Of a stretch of DNA of 8,293 bases, positions 1 through 6,473 are shown piece by piece. The position numbers and the translations under genes are program-made. This DNA comes from Candidatus Subteraquimicrobium carltonvillense (GTDB taxonomy: Bacteria; Actinomycetota; Aquicultoria; Subteraquimicrobiales; Subteraquimicrobiaceae). Each line of letters starts with the position of its first letter. Position 1 is the stretch's first letter. Where the stretch lies: positions 1 through 8,293 of the forward strand of contig DDKQ01000114.1 in assembly GCA_002339355.1 (NCBI GenBank). Reading direction: 5' to 3'. The notes beneath the pieces were generated by a model, which was not told the origin of the DNA, did no database searches, and saw only the letters and a list, made by a program, of their open reading frames with translations.

Positions 1-97
1 AACGCTCCCAAAAATTTTCTACAAGTTTAGAATCGTTGATATCCCTTGAATATCTTTCAGCCATAAGAGCCACACCAAACTTAAAAGGTCCGTGCAT
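1..97 (-). CDS. 5' fragment of an unrecognised ORF, cut by the window edge
   Basis: An open frame starts at an ATG at 97 (alternative ATG at 64) and stays open to the left edge for about 32 codons. The readable product begins MHGPFKFGVALMAERYSRD and goes on through a stretch rich in Asp, Asn, Glu and Lys. It overlaps the last codons of the upstream ferredoxin gene by 17 bp if the first ATG is used, or leaves a 16-bp gap with the second. Neither start has a good ribosome binding site. I do not recognise the family from so short a piece. The tight spacing suggests it is the next gene of the same operon, but the frame could be open by chance. Confidence 0.35.
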   Translation of the reverse strand, partial: MHGPFKFGVALMAERYSRDINDSKLVENFWER

Positions 98-416
98 CGG
101 TTGGACACTCTTCTACGCATCTCCTGCATTTGATGCATATCTCAGGAAGGGAATGCGTCTTAAAAAGGATTAATGCAACTTTTACCATCCGTTTTGGTAG
201 TGATTCATTTTTTGCTCGGGAGGCCATAACTCCATCCAAGATATTTTCACTCTCTAACTTTATAACCTCTACTGGGCACACTTTTACACAAATGCCGCAT
301 CCGATGCAGAAGTCCTCGTCTACTTCAGGTGGTATGATCAACACCGAGTTTCTTAATTCCTCAACCACTTTGCTTATTTCCTTGCCGATGAGTTTAATTG
401 AATCATCACCCCGCAT
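81..416 (-). CDS. Small dicluster 4Fe-4S ferredoxin-like protein
   Basis: A predicted cytoplasmic protein of about 111 residues carrying two [4Fe-4S] clusters, presumably an electron carrier or a small redox subunit. Cluster 1 ligands are C37, C40, C43 and C47 (CIGCGICVKVCP). Cluster 2 ligands are C94, C97, C100 and C104 (CIKCRRCVEECP). About 45 residues, many basic, separate the two motifs, much longer than in a classical 55-residue clostridial ferredoxin. A helical N-terminal extension of about 30 residues precedes cluster 1. I chose the ATG at 416 because AGGTGG sits 5 bases upstream; a GTG at 425, directly after the mnmA stop, would add three residues. It lies 9 bp after mnmA, so it is cotranscribed with it. 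The redox partner is unknown; involvement in thiolation or Fe-S assembly is inferred only from the neighbours. Confidence 0.85.
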   Translation of the reverse strand: MRGDDSIKLIGKEISKVVEELRNSVLIIPPEVDEDFCIGCGICVKVCPVEVIKLESENILDGVMASRAKNESLPKRMVKVALILFKTHSLPEICIKCRRCVEECPTDARTF

Positions 417-425
417 CTTATCCAC

Positions 426-1508
426 CTAATGGACAATCCTTCCTCCCCCCACAACTACATCATCTTGATAAAATACCACCGCTTGTCCTGGAGTGATTGC
501 TCTTTGGGGCTGGGTAAATTTCACTTGAACCTTACCACCATTGAGCGGGGTAACCACTGCTTCTGCCTCCTTCATCTTATACCTTATTTTTGCCTTAACC
601 TTGATGGACCTGGTTAGTTGCCTTATGGAAATATAATTTACTTCTTCCGCTATTAGCTCACTACCATATACCTCCTCCTCGCTTCCAACAACGATAGCAT
701 TTCTTTCTCTATCGATGGCTATCACATAAAGTGGCTCTTTAGCGGATATGCCCAATCCCTTACGTTGCCCAATGGTATAGAATATAATCCCCTTATGCTC
801 TCCCAATAGGTTCCCCCGGCTATCTAGAATGGGACCGGACTCGGCAACCTTCGGTATGTACTCCTTTAAAAATTTGCCATAGTCGTTGTCGGGAATGAAA
901 CAAATCTCCTGACTTTCTGGCTTTTCGGCTACCGGCAACCCCAGCTCAGCAGCTTTTCTTCTAGCTTCAGTCTTTGTCAGATTTCCCAGGGGCATCAAGG
1001 TATGGGCAAGCTGTTCTTGAGTCATGATATAGAGGACATAGGACTGATCCTTAGCGGCATCTATTCCCTTCTTCAAAATATAGCGTTTCTTTTCCTTGTC
1101 AAAGCCTATTCTGGCATAATGTCCAGTGGCTATAAAATCTGCATTCAATTCTTTGGCTTTTTTAAGTAAAGCATCAAACTTTATATGTTGATTACATCTA
1201 ATGCAGGGGTTGGGCGTTCGTCCCCGTGTATATTCTTCACAGAAATTGGCGATTACTTTCTGGGCAAATATCTCTCTAAAGTTCATTACATAGTAAGGTA
1301 TATCCAATTTGAAAGCTACTCGGCGGGCATCATCCACCGCAGCCAGAGAGCAACAACCTCCGAATCTATCGGCTTCTTCCGCTAACTTATCGGATGGCCA
1401 GATCTGCATGGTAATCCCAATAACCTCATATCCCTGCTCCTTGAGCAAAGCAGCGGTAGTGGAACTGTCCACTCCTCCACTCATGGCTACAACCACTTTC
1501 CCGCTCAT
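426..1508 (-). CDS. mnmA: tRNA-specific 2-thiouridylase MnmA
   Basis: The 360-residue product makes 2-thiouridine at the wobble U34 of Lys, Glu and Gln tRNAs: it adenylates the base with ATP and then transfers persulfide sulfur. The ATP-pyrophosphatase P-loop SGGVDSS is at residues 10-16. The catalytic cysteine is C102 in NPCIRCNQ, and the second, resolving-type cysteine is C203 in SQEICFIPD. TGHYAR (128-133) and KDQSYVLY (153-160) are further family blocks. Length is normal and the frame is intact. The start is the ATG giving MSGKVVVAMSGG; its ribosome site (GGAG, 10 bases upstream) is modest. The nearby nifS supports direct desulfurase-to-MnmA sulfur delivery, as known for the YrvO-MnmA pair of Bacillus, and no Tus relay proteins are seen. 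It sits 53 bp after the permease gene and 9 bp before the ferredoxin gene. Confidence 0.97.
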   Translation of the reverse strand: MSGKVVVAMSGGVDSSTTAALLKEQGYEVIGITMQIWPSDKLAEEADRFGGCCSLAAVDDARRVAFKLDIPYYVMNFREIFAQKVIANFCEEYTRGRTPNPCIRCNQHIKFDALLKKAKELNADFIATGHYARIGFDKEKKRYILKKGIDAAKDQSYVLYIMTQEQLAHTLMPLGNLTKTEARRKAAELGLPVAEKPESQEICFIPDNDYGKFLKEYIPKVAESGPILDSRGNLLGEHKGIIFYTIGQRKGLGISAKEPLYVIAIDRERNAIVVGSEEEVYGSELIAEEVNYISIRQLTRSIKVKAKIRYKMKEAEAVVTPLNGGKVQVKFTQPQRAITPGQAVVFYQDDVVVGGGRIVH

Positions 1509-1561
1509 AGTTCATGCGCTCCAGAGTGTTAAAATACTCCAAAAACCCATGGCCTAACAAA

Positions 1562-2449
1562 TTAGTGAATCAAAGAAAAAGAATATCCTAAGATTAAAGA
1601 GAGGGTGCTAACCGTGACCAAATAGCTAAATAATATTTTAGCGCCAAACTCCTTTCTCATAACCAAAATCGTTCCATAGCTGGTGATCGGTCCCACAAGG
1701 AGCAATACCATCCCTGCACCGACACTCATTCCTTTGACAATAAAGGCATCGACTAAGGGAACGGTGGCTGTCGAACAGATGTGCGTAATCAAACCAAAAA
1801 TCAAAGCGAACAGGTATCCCCAACCAGCAGCAAGATACGTATTTATCAATCTCCCAAGGGGAACGAAGGATGCCACAAAGGCAGCCAAAATTATTCCCAG
1901 AAGCATCTCGGGTCCAATCTCTCTGACCATGTCCACAAAGGCAAACTTAAAAATGGATTTGATTCGATGACCCATCTTCCTCTCGCAAACACAACTTTGT
2001 ACCTCCTGGGCACAGTGAGAACAATGCTCCACTCCGACCCTTGGTTCAAAGGTCAGAAAATTACCGATGGTGCCCATGATCAGTCCCATCAAGATCACGG
2101 AGAAAAATAAGAAGATGGTGAATTTTAACCCCAGGAGTTTGAAGGTCACCAGGAGAGCTGTTACGGAAGTGGCGGGAGTGGCAACCAGAAAGGCGAGAAC
2201 CGATCCCAGTCTCGATCCCTTCTTGTAAAAGCTTATGGCCACGGGAAGGGAGCCCCAACAGCAAATGGGTAAAACCGTTCCCACGATGGTGGCGTAAAAA
2301 ATCGGTTTTATTCCTTTCTTCCCCAGATGTTTTTCAACCCATGAATCGGGTACGAGCTCGTGAATTAAACCGCTGAGGAAGAAACCCAGAACCAAAGCGG
2401 GAAATATTTCCACGATATAATGCTTGAGCGCGATGATGAATTGAGCCAT
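1562..2449 (-). CDS. Multi-pass permease of the DUF318/ArsP-like family
   Basis: A 295-residue integral membrane protein with roughly eight hydrophobic segments arranged as two halves. The first half contains TVLPICCWGSLPVA (58-71), the place where this permease family normally has a P-x-C-S-C-G-x-LP motif, followed by the family-like LAFLVATPATS (85-95). The second half contains HICSTATVPLVDAF (223-236). A cytoplasmic-type loop between the halves (about 135-165) is cysteine-rich, with C143, C146, C153 and C155, suggesting metal or thiol binding. Family members export methylarsenite or metal ions, but the substrate here is unknown. The ATG at 2449 shares its A with the TGA stop of the nifU gene, so translation is coupled; a longer TTG-started form at 2521 would lie entirely inside nifU and is unlikely. 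Its place between nifU and mnmA hints at a sulfur- or metal-linked role. Confidence 0.85.
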   Translation of the reverse strand: MAQFIIALKHYIVEIFPALVLGFFLSGLIHELVPDSWVEKHLGKKGIKPIFYATIVGTVLPICCWGSLPVAISFYKKGSRLGSVLAFLVATPATSVTALLVTFKLLGLKFTIFLFFSVILMGLIMGTIGNFLTFEPRVGVEHCSHCAQEVQSCVCERKMGHRIKSIFKFAFVDMVREIGPEMLLGIILAAFVASFVPLGRLINTYLAAGWGYLFALIFGLITHICSTATVPLVDAFIVKGMSVGAGMVLLLVGPITSYGTILVMRKEFGAKILFSYLVTVSTLSLILGYSFSLIH

Positions 2450-2823
2450 CAGGATTTGTTCTTCCTTCCCAAATAGTCTTTGACCGCGGCGTGGAGAGCT
2501 TGCTCCGCCAAGACCGAACAATGCATTTTTATGGGAGGCAATCCATCCAGGGCTTCGGCAACGGTCTTGTTTGATATCCTCAAGGCTTCGTCGATGGTCT
2601 TTCCCTTGACCATCTCCGTAACCATGGAACTGGTAGCAATGGCTGCCCCGCAGCCCAAGGTCTTGAACTTGACGTCAATGATTGTATCACCTTTCACCTT
2701 TATTAACAGCTTCATTACGTCTCCACAGATGGGATTGCCAGCTACGCCAACGCCATCAGGATTTTCTATTTCCCCAACATTTCGAGGATTCGCGAAGTGC
2801 TCCATGACCTTCTCACTGTACAT
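2449..2823 (-). CDS. nifU: NifU/IscU-type Fe-S cluster assembly scaffold
   Basis: A 124-residue U-type scaffold on which Fe-S clusters are assembled from desulfurase-derived sulfur and iron before transfer to client proteins. The three cluster-ligand cysteines are present: C33 in NPICGD, C58 in TLGCGAA and C102 in KMHCSVLAE. The stabilising Asp of the first motif is D35. The N-terminal MYSEKVMEHFANPRNVG is canonical and fixes the start. The length matches the single-domain IscU/NifU N-terminal domain; the extra NifU domains are absent. The conserved LPPIKMHC segment corresponds to the LPPVK chaperone-recognition motif of IscU, although no HscA/HscB is visible here. It follows nifS by 52 bp and its TGA overlaps the ATG of the permease. 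The symbol iscU would be equally acceptable. Confidence 0.96.
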   Translation of the reverse strand: MYSEKVMEHFANPRNVGEIENPDGVGVAGNPICGDVMKLLIKVKGDTIIDVKFKTLGCGAAIATSSMVTEMVKGKTIDEALRISNKTVAEALDGLPPIKMHCSVLAEQALHAAVKDYLGRKNKS

Positions 2824-2875
2824 ATCAGATCAAACCTTACCCTCTAGACTTCTCCCTGGGTTCATTCCCTCAAAT

Positions 2876-4030
2876 CTATACCGCAGACATCGCCCAGAGC
2901 TTATTCACGATCTCCACCACAACATCCAATACATAATCGATATCTTCACCCTTAGTCGCTCTACCCAAAGTGAAGCGCAAAGAGCCATGGGCAACCTGGG
3001 AAGGAACCCCAATAGCCAATAAGACATGGGATGGTTCCAGAGAGCCGGAAGTACAAGCTGAACCACTGGAAGCACAAATCCCTTTCATGTCCAGATTGAG
3101 AAGCATGGCTTCCCCCTCTACCCCTTCGATGCACACACTCACATTATTGGGTAACCTCTGTAAGGGATGACCATTTAATCTGATTCCATCAATCCTTTCA
3201 AAGAGACCTTTGATGAGTTTATCCCTAAGATTTGCGATTTGACATTGCTTTTGCTCCATTTGAGCCTGAGCTATTTCCATTGCCTTGCCGAATCCAATGA
3301 TACCGGGAACATTTTCCGTGCCTGCTCGACGCTTTCGCTCTTGCTCTCCTCCATGTAATAGGGGTATCATCCTCGTCCCTTTTCGAATGTAAAGAGCGCC
3401 TATACCCTTTGGACCATAGAGTTTGTGGGAGGACATTGAGAGTAGATCCACATTTAGTTCATCTACATTTATTGGAATCGCTCCCGCAGTCTGTACTGCA
3501 TCCGTATGAAAATAAATCTCTTTCTCCCTTGCTATCTTTCCGACCTCGGCTATGGGCTCGATCGTTCCCACCTCATTATTGGCATGCATCACGGAGATAA
3601 GAATGGTCTTATCTGTGATTGCTTTCCTGACATCTTCCGGATACACCAGTCCGTATTCATCCACGGGAAGATAAGTGACCTTAAATCCCCTCTTCTCAAG
3701 AAACTTGCAGGTTTCTAGAACCGCATGATGTTCGATGCTGGTGGTGATGATGTGACTGCCCTTTCGTTCATTGGCGAAGGTTACACCCTCGAGGGCGAAG
3801 TTATTCGCTTCCGTTCCCCCACTGGTGAACACGATCTCCTCACTTCTGGCTCCAATGCTAAATGCTACCTTATCTCTGGCTTCCTCCATGGCAGCTTTTG
3901 CTTCTCGCCCCAGAGAGTAAAGAGTGGATGGATTCCCGAAAGCTTTCATAAAATAAGGAAGCATTGCCTCCACCACTTGGGGGTCGGTGGGAGTAGTTGC
4001 GGCATGATCTAGGTATATCCTCTTTACCAT
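2876..4030 (-). CDS. nifS: Cysteine desulfurase (NifS/IscS family)
   Basis: A PLP-dependent enzyme of 384 residues that converts cysteine to alanine and leaves a persulfide on its own active-site cysteine, supplying sulfur for Fe-S clusters and tRNA thiolation. The start block MVKRIYLDHAATTP is typical. TSGGTEANN is at 69-77, the PLP-stacking His in EHHAVL at 101-102, the PLP lysine is K203 in SSHKLYGPKG, and the persulfide cysteine is C326 in ASSGSACTSGS, in the extended mobile loop typical of group I (IscS/NifS) enzymes. RRAGTEN (235-241) is also conserved. I chose the ATG at 4030, with GAGGGG 4 bases upstream; in-frame upstream starts (to 4087) lack a ribosome site and add non-family sequence. 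It stands 82 bp after cysE and just before nifU, its scaffold partner. mnmA two genes later is a second likely acceptor. Confidence 0.96.
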   Translation of the reverse strand: MVKRIYLDHAATTPTDPQVVEAMLPYFMKAFGNPSTLYSLGREAKAAMEEARDKVAFSIGARSEEIVFTSGGTEANNFALEGVTFANERKGSHIITTSIEHHAVLETCKFLEKRGFKVTYLPVDEYGLVYPEDVRKAITDKTILISVMHANNEVGTIEPIAEVGKIAREKEIYFHTDAVQTAGAIPINVDELNVDLLSMSSHKLYGPKGIGALYIRKGTRMIPLLHGGEQERKRRAGTENVPGIIGFGKAMEIAQAQMEQKQCQIANLRDKLIKGLFERIDGIRLNGHPLQRLPNNVSVCIEGVEGEAMLLNLDMKGICASSGSACTSGSLEPSHVLLAIGVPSQVAHGSLRFTLGRATKGEDIDYVLDVVVEIVNKLWAMSAV

Positions 4031-4112
4031 GGCTCCCCTCGTGTTCCCTATTGGTTCATAAAGATTTATTTTTGGTTTCATAAACAATTACCCAACTTGC
4101 CAACAACCGTTT

Positions 4113-4838
4113 TTAGATGCCGGCACCGTGAATGAAATCTTCAAGGAAGATTACCTTGGCCGGCTCCTTGGAATCCGCGATCGCAGGCACTTTCTTTTTT
4201 GCGATCAGGCCATCTACTTTTTCCTCTAATTCCTTGAATTTTTTCAATAGGCATTGGATGGCCTCTGCTTCAGGATCGGGTAGCTTTCCATGCTCCAGCA
4301 CATCAAGAGGACTAACTCGCTTCCCTTCCTGAATCACCACTCGTCCCGGGACACCAACAACTGTGGTGTTTGAAGGAACCGGTTTTACCACCACTGATCC
4401 TGCACCGATTTTTGTATTATCTCCAATGGTGATTGGCCCTAAAATCCTAGCCCCAGCTCCAATGACCACATTATTTCCTATTGTGGGATGACGTTTACCT
4501 CTTTCTTTACCAGTTCCTCCCAAAGTTGCACCTTGATACATGAGAACATCATCGCCAATCTCGGTAGTTTCACCGATCACCACACCCATGCCGTGGTCGA
4601 TGAAAAATCTTTCACCGATTTTCGCCCCTGGGTGTATTTCTATGCCGGTCAGAAGCCGACTTAAATGAGAAATTAGTCTCGGTATGAGGGGAACTTTATG
4701 TTTGTAAAGATAATAAGCTATTCGGTGAAACAATATGGCATGCAAACCTGGATAGCAGAGCAAAACCTCAATCACGCTTCTCGCCGCTGGATCTTTATCT
4801 AATATCGTCTGGATTTCAGTCTTTAGCCTTCGAAACAT
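4113..4838 (-). CDS. cysE: Serine O-acetyltransferase CysE
   Basis: The 241-residue enzyme acetylates serine with acetyl-CoA to give O-acetylserine, the substrate of CysK. An N-terminal helical region (1-60) containing DPAARSVIEVLLCYPGLHA leads into a left-handed beta-helix of hexapeptide repeats (about 66-165). Catalytic-site histidines are H82 in DHGMGVVIGE and H117 in GKRHPTIG; LGGTGK (106-111) is part of the acetyl-CoA site. After a charged helix (about 190-215) the tail ends HGAGI, resembling the GDGI terminus of E. coli CysE that inserts into CysK. I chose the ATG at 4838 (MFRRLKTEIQ) because family members start there; a TTG at 4874, which overlaps the cysK stop and has AGGAAG upstream, would add 12 residues. 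The gene follows cysK by 29 bp, or overlaps it with the TTG start. Confidence 0.95.
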   Translation of the reverse strand: MFRRLKTEIQTILDKDPAARSVIEVLLCYPGLHAILFHRIAYYLYKHKVPLIPRLISHLSRLLTGIEIHPGAKIGERFFIDHGMGVVIGETTEIGDDVLMYQGATLGGTGKERGKRHPTIGNNVVIGAGARILGPITIGDNTKIGAGSVVVKPVPSNTTVVGVPGRVVIQEGKRVSPLDVLEHGKLPDPEAEAIQCLLKKFKELEEKVDGLIAKKKVPAIADSKEPAKVIFLEDFIHGAGI

Positions 4839-4867
4839 CGCCAAATTCCCCTTAATAGCCTTAGGTT

Positions 4868-5803
4868 TTACCAACTTTCTTCCTGAAAAAGGGGAGTGCT
4901 TAAGTACCTCTCCCCCGTATCTGGTAGGATGACTACGATGAGCTTGCCTCTGCTCTCCGGCCGCTTTCCCACCTCAATGGCGGCGAAGACCGCGGCACCG
5001 GATGAGACACCAGCCAGAATTCCCTCTTCCTTGGCTAATCTCCGAGTAGTGACAAATGCCTCTTCATTCTTTACGGTAAAGATTTCATCGATGAGTTTGG
5101 TCTCGAGAACATCGGGAATAAAACCCGCTCCTATCCCCTGGATTTTATGGGGATGTGGCTTTCCTCCAGAAAGAACTGGTGAATCTGCAGGTTCTACTGC
5201 AACTATCTTAAAGTCTGGTTTGAGAGGTTTGATGTATTCTCCCACACCCGTTAAGGTTCCCCCCGTACCTACACCGGCAACCAATATATCAACTTCGCCA
5301 TCGGTATCCTCCCAAATTTCCCTGGCTGTGGTCTCACGATGAATCTTTGGATTGGTTGGATTCTTAAACTGCTGGGGCATGAATGAGTTGGGTATTTTTC
5401 TCACGAGCTCCTCAGCTTCCCTGACCGCTCCCACCATTCCTTCAACACCCGGAGTAAGCACGAGTTCTGCGCCTAATGCCTTTAGCAAGGCTCTACGTTC
5501 CAGACTCATGGTATCGGGCATCGTTAGGATGAGCTTGTAACCCTTGGCAGCAGCCACAAAAGCGAGAGCTATTCCGGTATTCCCACTAGTGGGCTCGATG
5601 ATAATGCTATCTCTATTGATCAACCCTTGCTCCTCGGCAGCTTCTATCATACTCACCCCTATGCGATCCTTAACACTCCCAAGAGGGTTAAAGAACTCCA
5701 GTTTGGCAACAATATCCGCATGGGTATTGGCAGCTATCCTGTTGAGTCTGACCAAGGGAGTATTGCCTATAAGCTCAGTTATGTCCCCTGCAATCCTTGC
5801 CAT
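4868..5803 (-). CDS. cysK: Cysteine synthase A (O-acetylserine sulfhydrylase)
   Basis: A 311-residue PLP enzyme that combines O-acetylserine with sulfide to form cysteine. It begins MARIAGDITELIGNTPLVRL. The PLP-binding lysine is K45 in PLGSVKDRIG. The substrate loop TSGNTG lies at 72-77, the phosphate-binding glycine loop GVGTGGT at 178-184, KIQGIGAGFIP at 220-230 and SSGAA at 267-271. All catalytic elements and the usual length are present. The start at 5803 has AAGGAGG 7 bases upstream; an ATG at 5830 would add nine residues and lacks a ribosome site. It is the first gene of the cysK-cysE-nifS-nifU-permease-mnmA operon, behind a 261-bp leader with a promoter. Coupling with cysE suggests a cysteine synthase complex. 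I cannot exclude some activity with other acceptors, as for CysM. Confidence 0.96.
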   Translation of the reverse strand: MARIAGDITELIGNTPLVRLNRIAANTHADIVAKLEFFNPLGSVKDRIGVSMIEAAEEQGLINRDSIIIEPTSGNTGIALAFVAAAKGYKLILTMPDTMSLERRALLKALGAELVLTPGVEGMVGAVREAEELVRKIPNSFMPQQFKNPTNPKIHRETTAREIWEDTDGEVDILVAGVGTGGTLTGVGEYIKPLKPDFKIVAVEPADSPVLSGGKPHPHKIQGIGAGFIPDVLETKLIDEIFTVKNEEAFVTTRRLAKEEGILAGVSSGAAVFAAIEVGKRPESRGKLIVVILPDTGERYLSTPLFQEESW

Positions 5804-5841
5804 TGACCATCCTCCTTCGCTAAAATTCATCCTAGATGTGA

Positions 5842-5898
5842 TACATATATCCCTATTGAGCTCTCCTTCCGCCTCCTCTTTTTACATATATCCTCTAT
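5842..5898. repeat. Short direct repeat in the cysK leader
   Basis: ATAGAGGATATATGTA (5898-5883) and ATAGGGATATATGTA (5856-5842) on the minus strand differ by one inserted base and are about 41 bases apart. They lie between the predicted promoter and the cysK ribosome site. The function is unknown, and A/T-rich leaders produce such near-repeats by chance fairly often. Confidence 0.4.
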
Positions 5899-5978
5899 AG
5901 TAATGGATTTCAAACATCCTCACTCCATACTCGCCCTTAGCTTGTGAATTTCCTACTTTTCCGATAGATTTTATATTA

Positions 5979-6007
5979 AATTTATACCTACAACCGGTCG
6001 GTGTCAA
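5979..6007 (-). promoter_or_regulatory. Putative sigma70-type promoter of the cysK operon
   Basis: On the minus strand a perfect -35 box TTGACA (6007-6002) is followed by TATAAA (5986-5981) after 15 bases, or by TAAATT (5984-5979) after 17 bases. The stretch then continues A/T-rich. It lies in the only sizeable gap between the NIL-ferredoxin gene and cysK, about 180 bases upstream of the cysK start, so it would give a long leader. The 15-base spacing is short, so the exact -10 is uncertain. Confidence 0.55.
5984..6004 (-). promoter_or_regulatory. Imperfect dyad, possible Rrf2/IscR-type operator
   Basis: The minus strand reads ACACCGAC-CGGTT-GTAGGTAT. The two 8-base arms match as an inverted repeat at 6 of 8 positions around a 5-base centre. 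Half sites of the ATACC...GGTAT type are known for Rrf2-family regulators such as IscR. It covers the spacer and touches both the -35 and -10 boxes, as a repressor site would. No regulator gene is present in the window, so the identity of the binding protein is inferred. Confidence 0.35.
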
Positions 6008-6064
6008 GACTACAAAATCTCAAGTGCACCGGCCGGCAAAAACTCAGGTTACTACCCAGCTGCT

Positions 6065-6472
6065 TTAGAAGGCGACTTCGATTATCTTAAGCGGGCAGGA
6101 TCTCGCACACAGTTCACAAAAGATGCATTTCTCCTTATCGAATTCGAGTTTCCAAGTTCCCGTATTTAGATGCAAAGCTTTGGGCAAGCAAACGGCGGTG
6201 CAGGCACCACAATCTACACACTTTTCCTCATCTAAAAGGATATCCCTCGCCGCTTCCTGGACATCGATGCTTCGGTTCCGCAAAAATTTCAGTCCCTGCT
6301 CGATTTTTTCCTCGTCGCCTTCAATCTCCAGAACCATCCTTCCCGTCTCTTCCTCCCGAATTTCCGCTCGCAGGATGTTAATCACTAAATCGAAATCCTT
6401 GACCAGATGATAGGTGATGGGTTTGTCAACCTGCTCTGGTGGATAAGTCAATACCACTTTCCTCTTTGCCAT
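6065..6472 (-). CDS. NIL domain plus 2x[4Fe-4S] ferredoxin, homocysteine biosynthesis partner
   Basis: A 135-residue cytoplasmic protein. Residues about 3-75 form a NIL-type (ferredoxin-fold) domain with the typical opening VVLTYPPEQVDKPITYHLVKD. Residues 82-130 hold two [4Fe-4S] motifs: C85, C88, C91 and C95, then C116, C119, C122 and C126. In the first motif the usual Pro after the fourth cysteine is replaced by Leu (AVCLPK). Homologues encoded beside DUF39 proteins in methanogens (the MA1822 type of Methanosarcina) are needed with them for homocysteine formation from sulfide, probably by supplying electrons. The ATG follows the DUF39 stop after one base, and its ribosome site GAGGAGGAG lies in the final codons of that gene, so the two are translationally coupled. 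The same architecture occurs in other electron carriers, but the context settles the role. Confidence 0.9.
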   Translation of the reverse strand: MAKRKVVLTYPPEQVDKPITYHLVKDFDLVINILRAEIREEETGRMVLEIEGDEEKIEQGLKFLRNRSIDVQEAARDILLDEEKCVDCGACTAVCLPKALHLNTGTWKLEFDKEKCIFCELCARSCPLKIIEVAF

Positions 6473-6473
6473 T

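Noticed and set aside
2450..2521. N-terminal extension of the permease into nifU
   Set aside because: It would use a TTG start inside conserved nifU coding sequence and adds a polar segment before the first membrane helix; the ATG at 2449 is coupled to the nifU stop.
2480..3022. Long plus-strand frame opposite nifU and nifS
   Set aside because: It is the antisense shadow of two clear genes and has no motif or ribosome site.
6017..6045. GC-rich palindrome CCGGCCGG as a terminator for the homocysteine genes
   Set aside because: The self-complementary core is too short to form a stable stem with a loop, and no T-tract follows it at a suitable distance on the minus strand.
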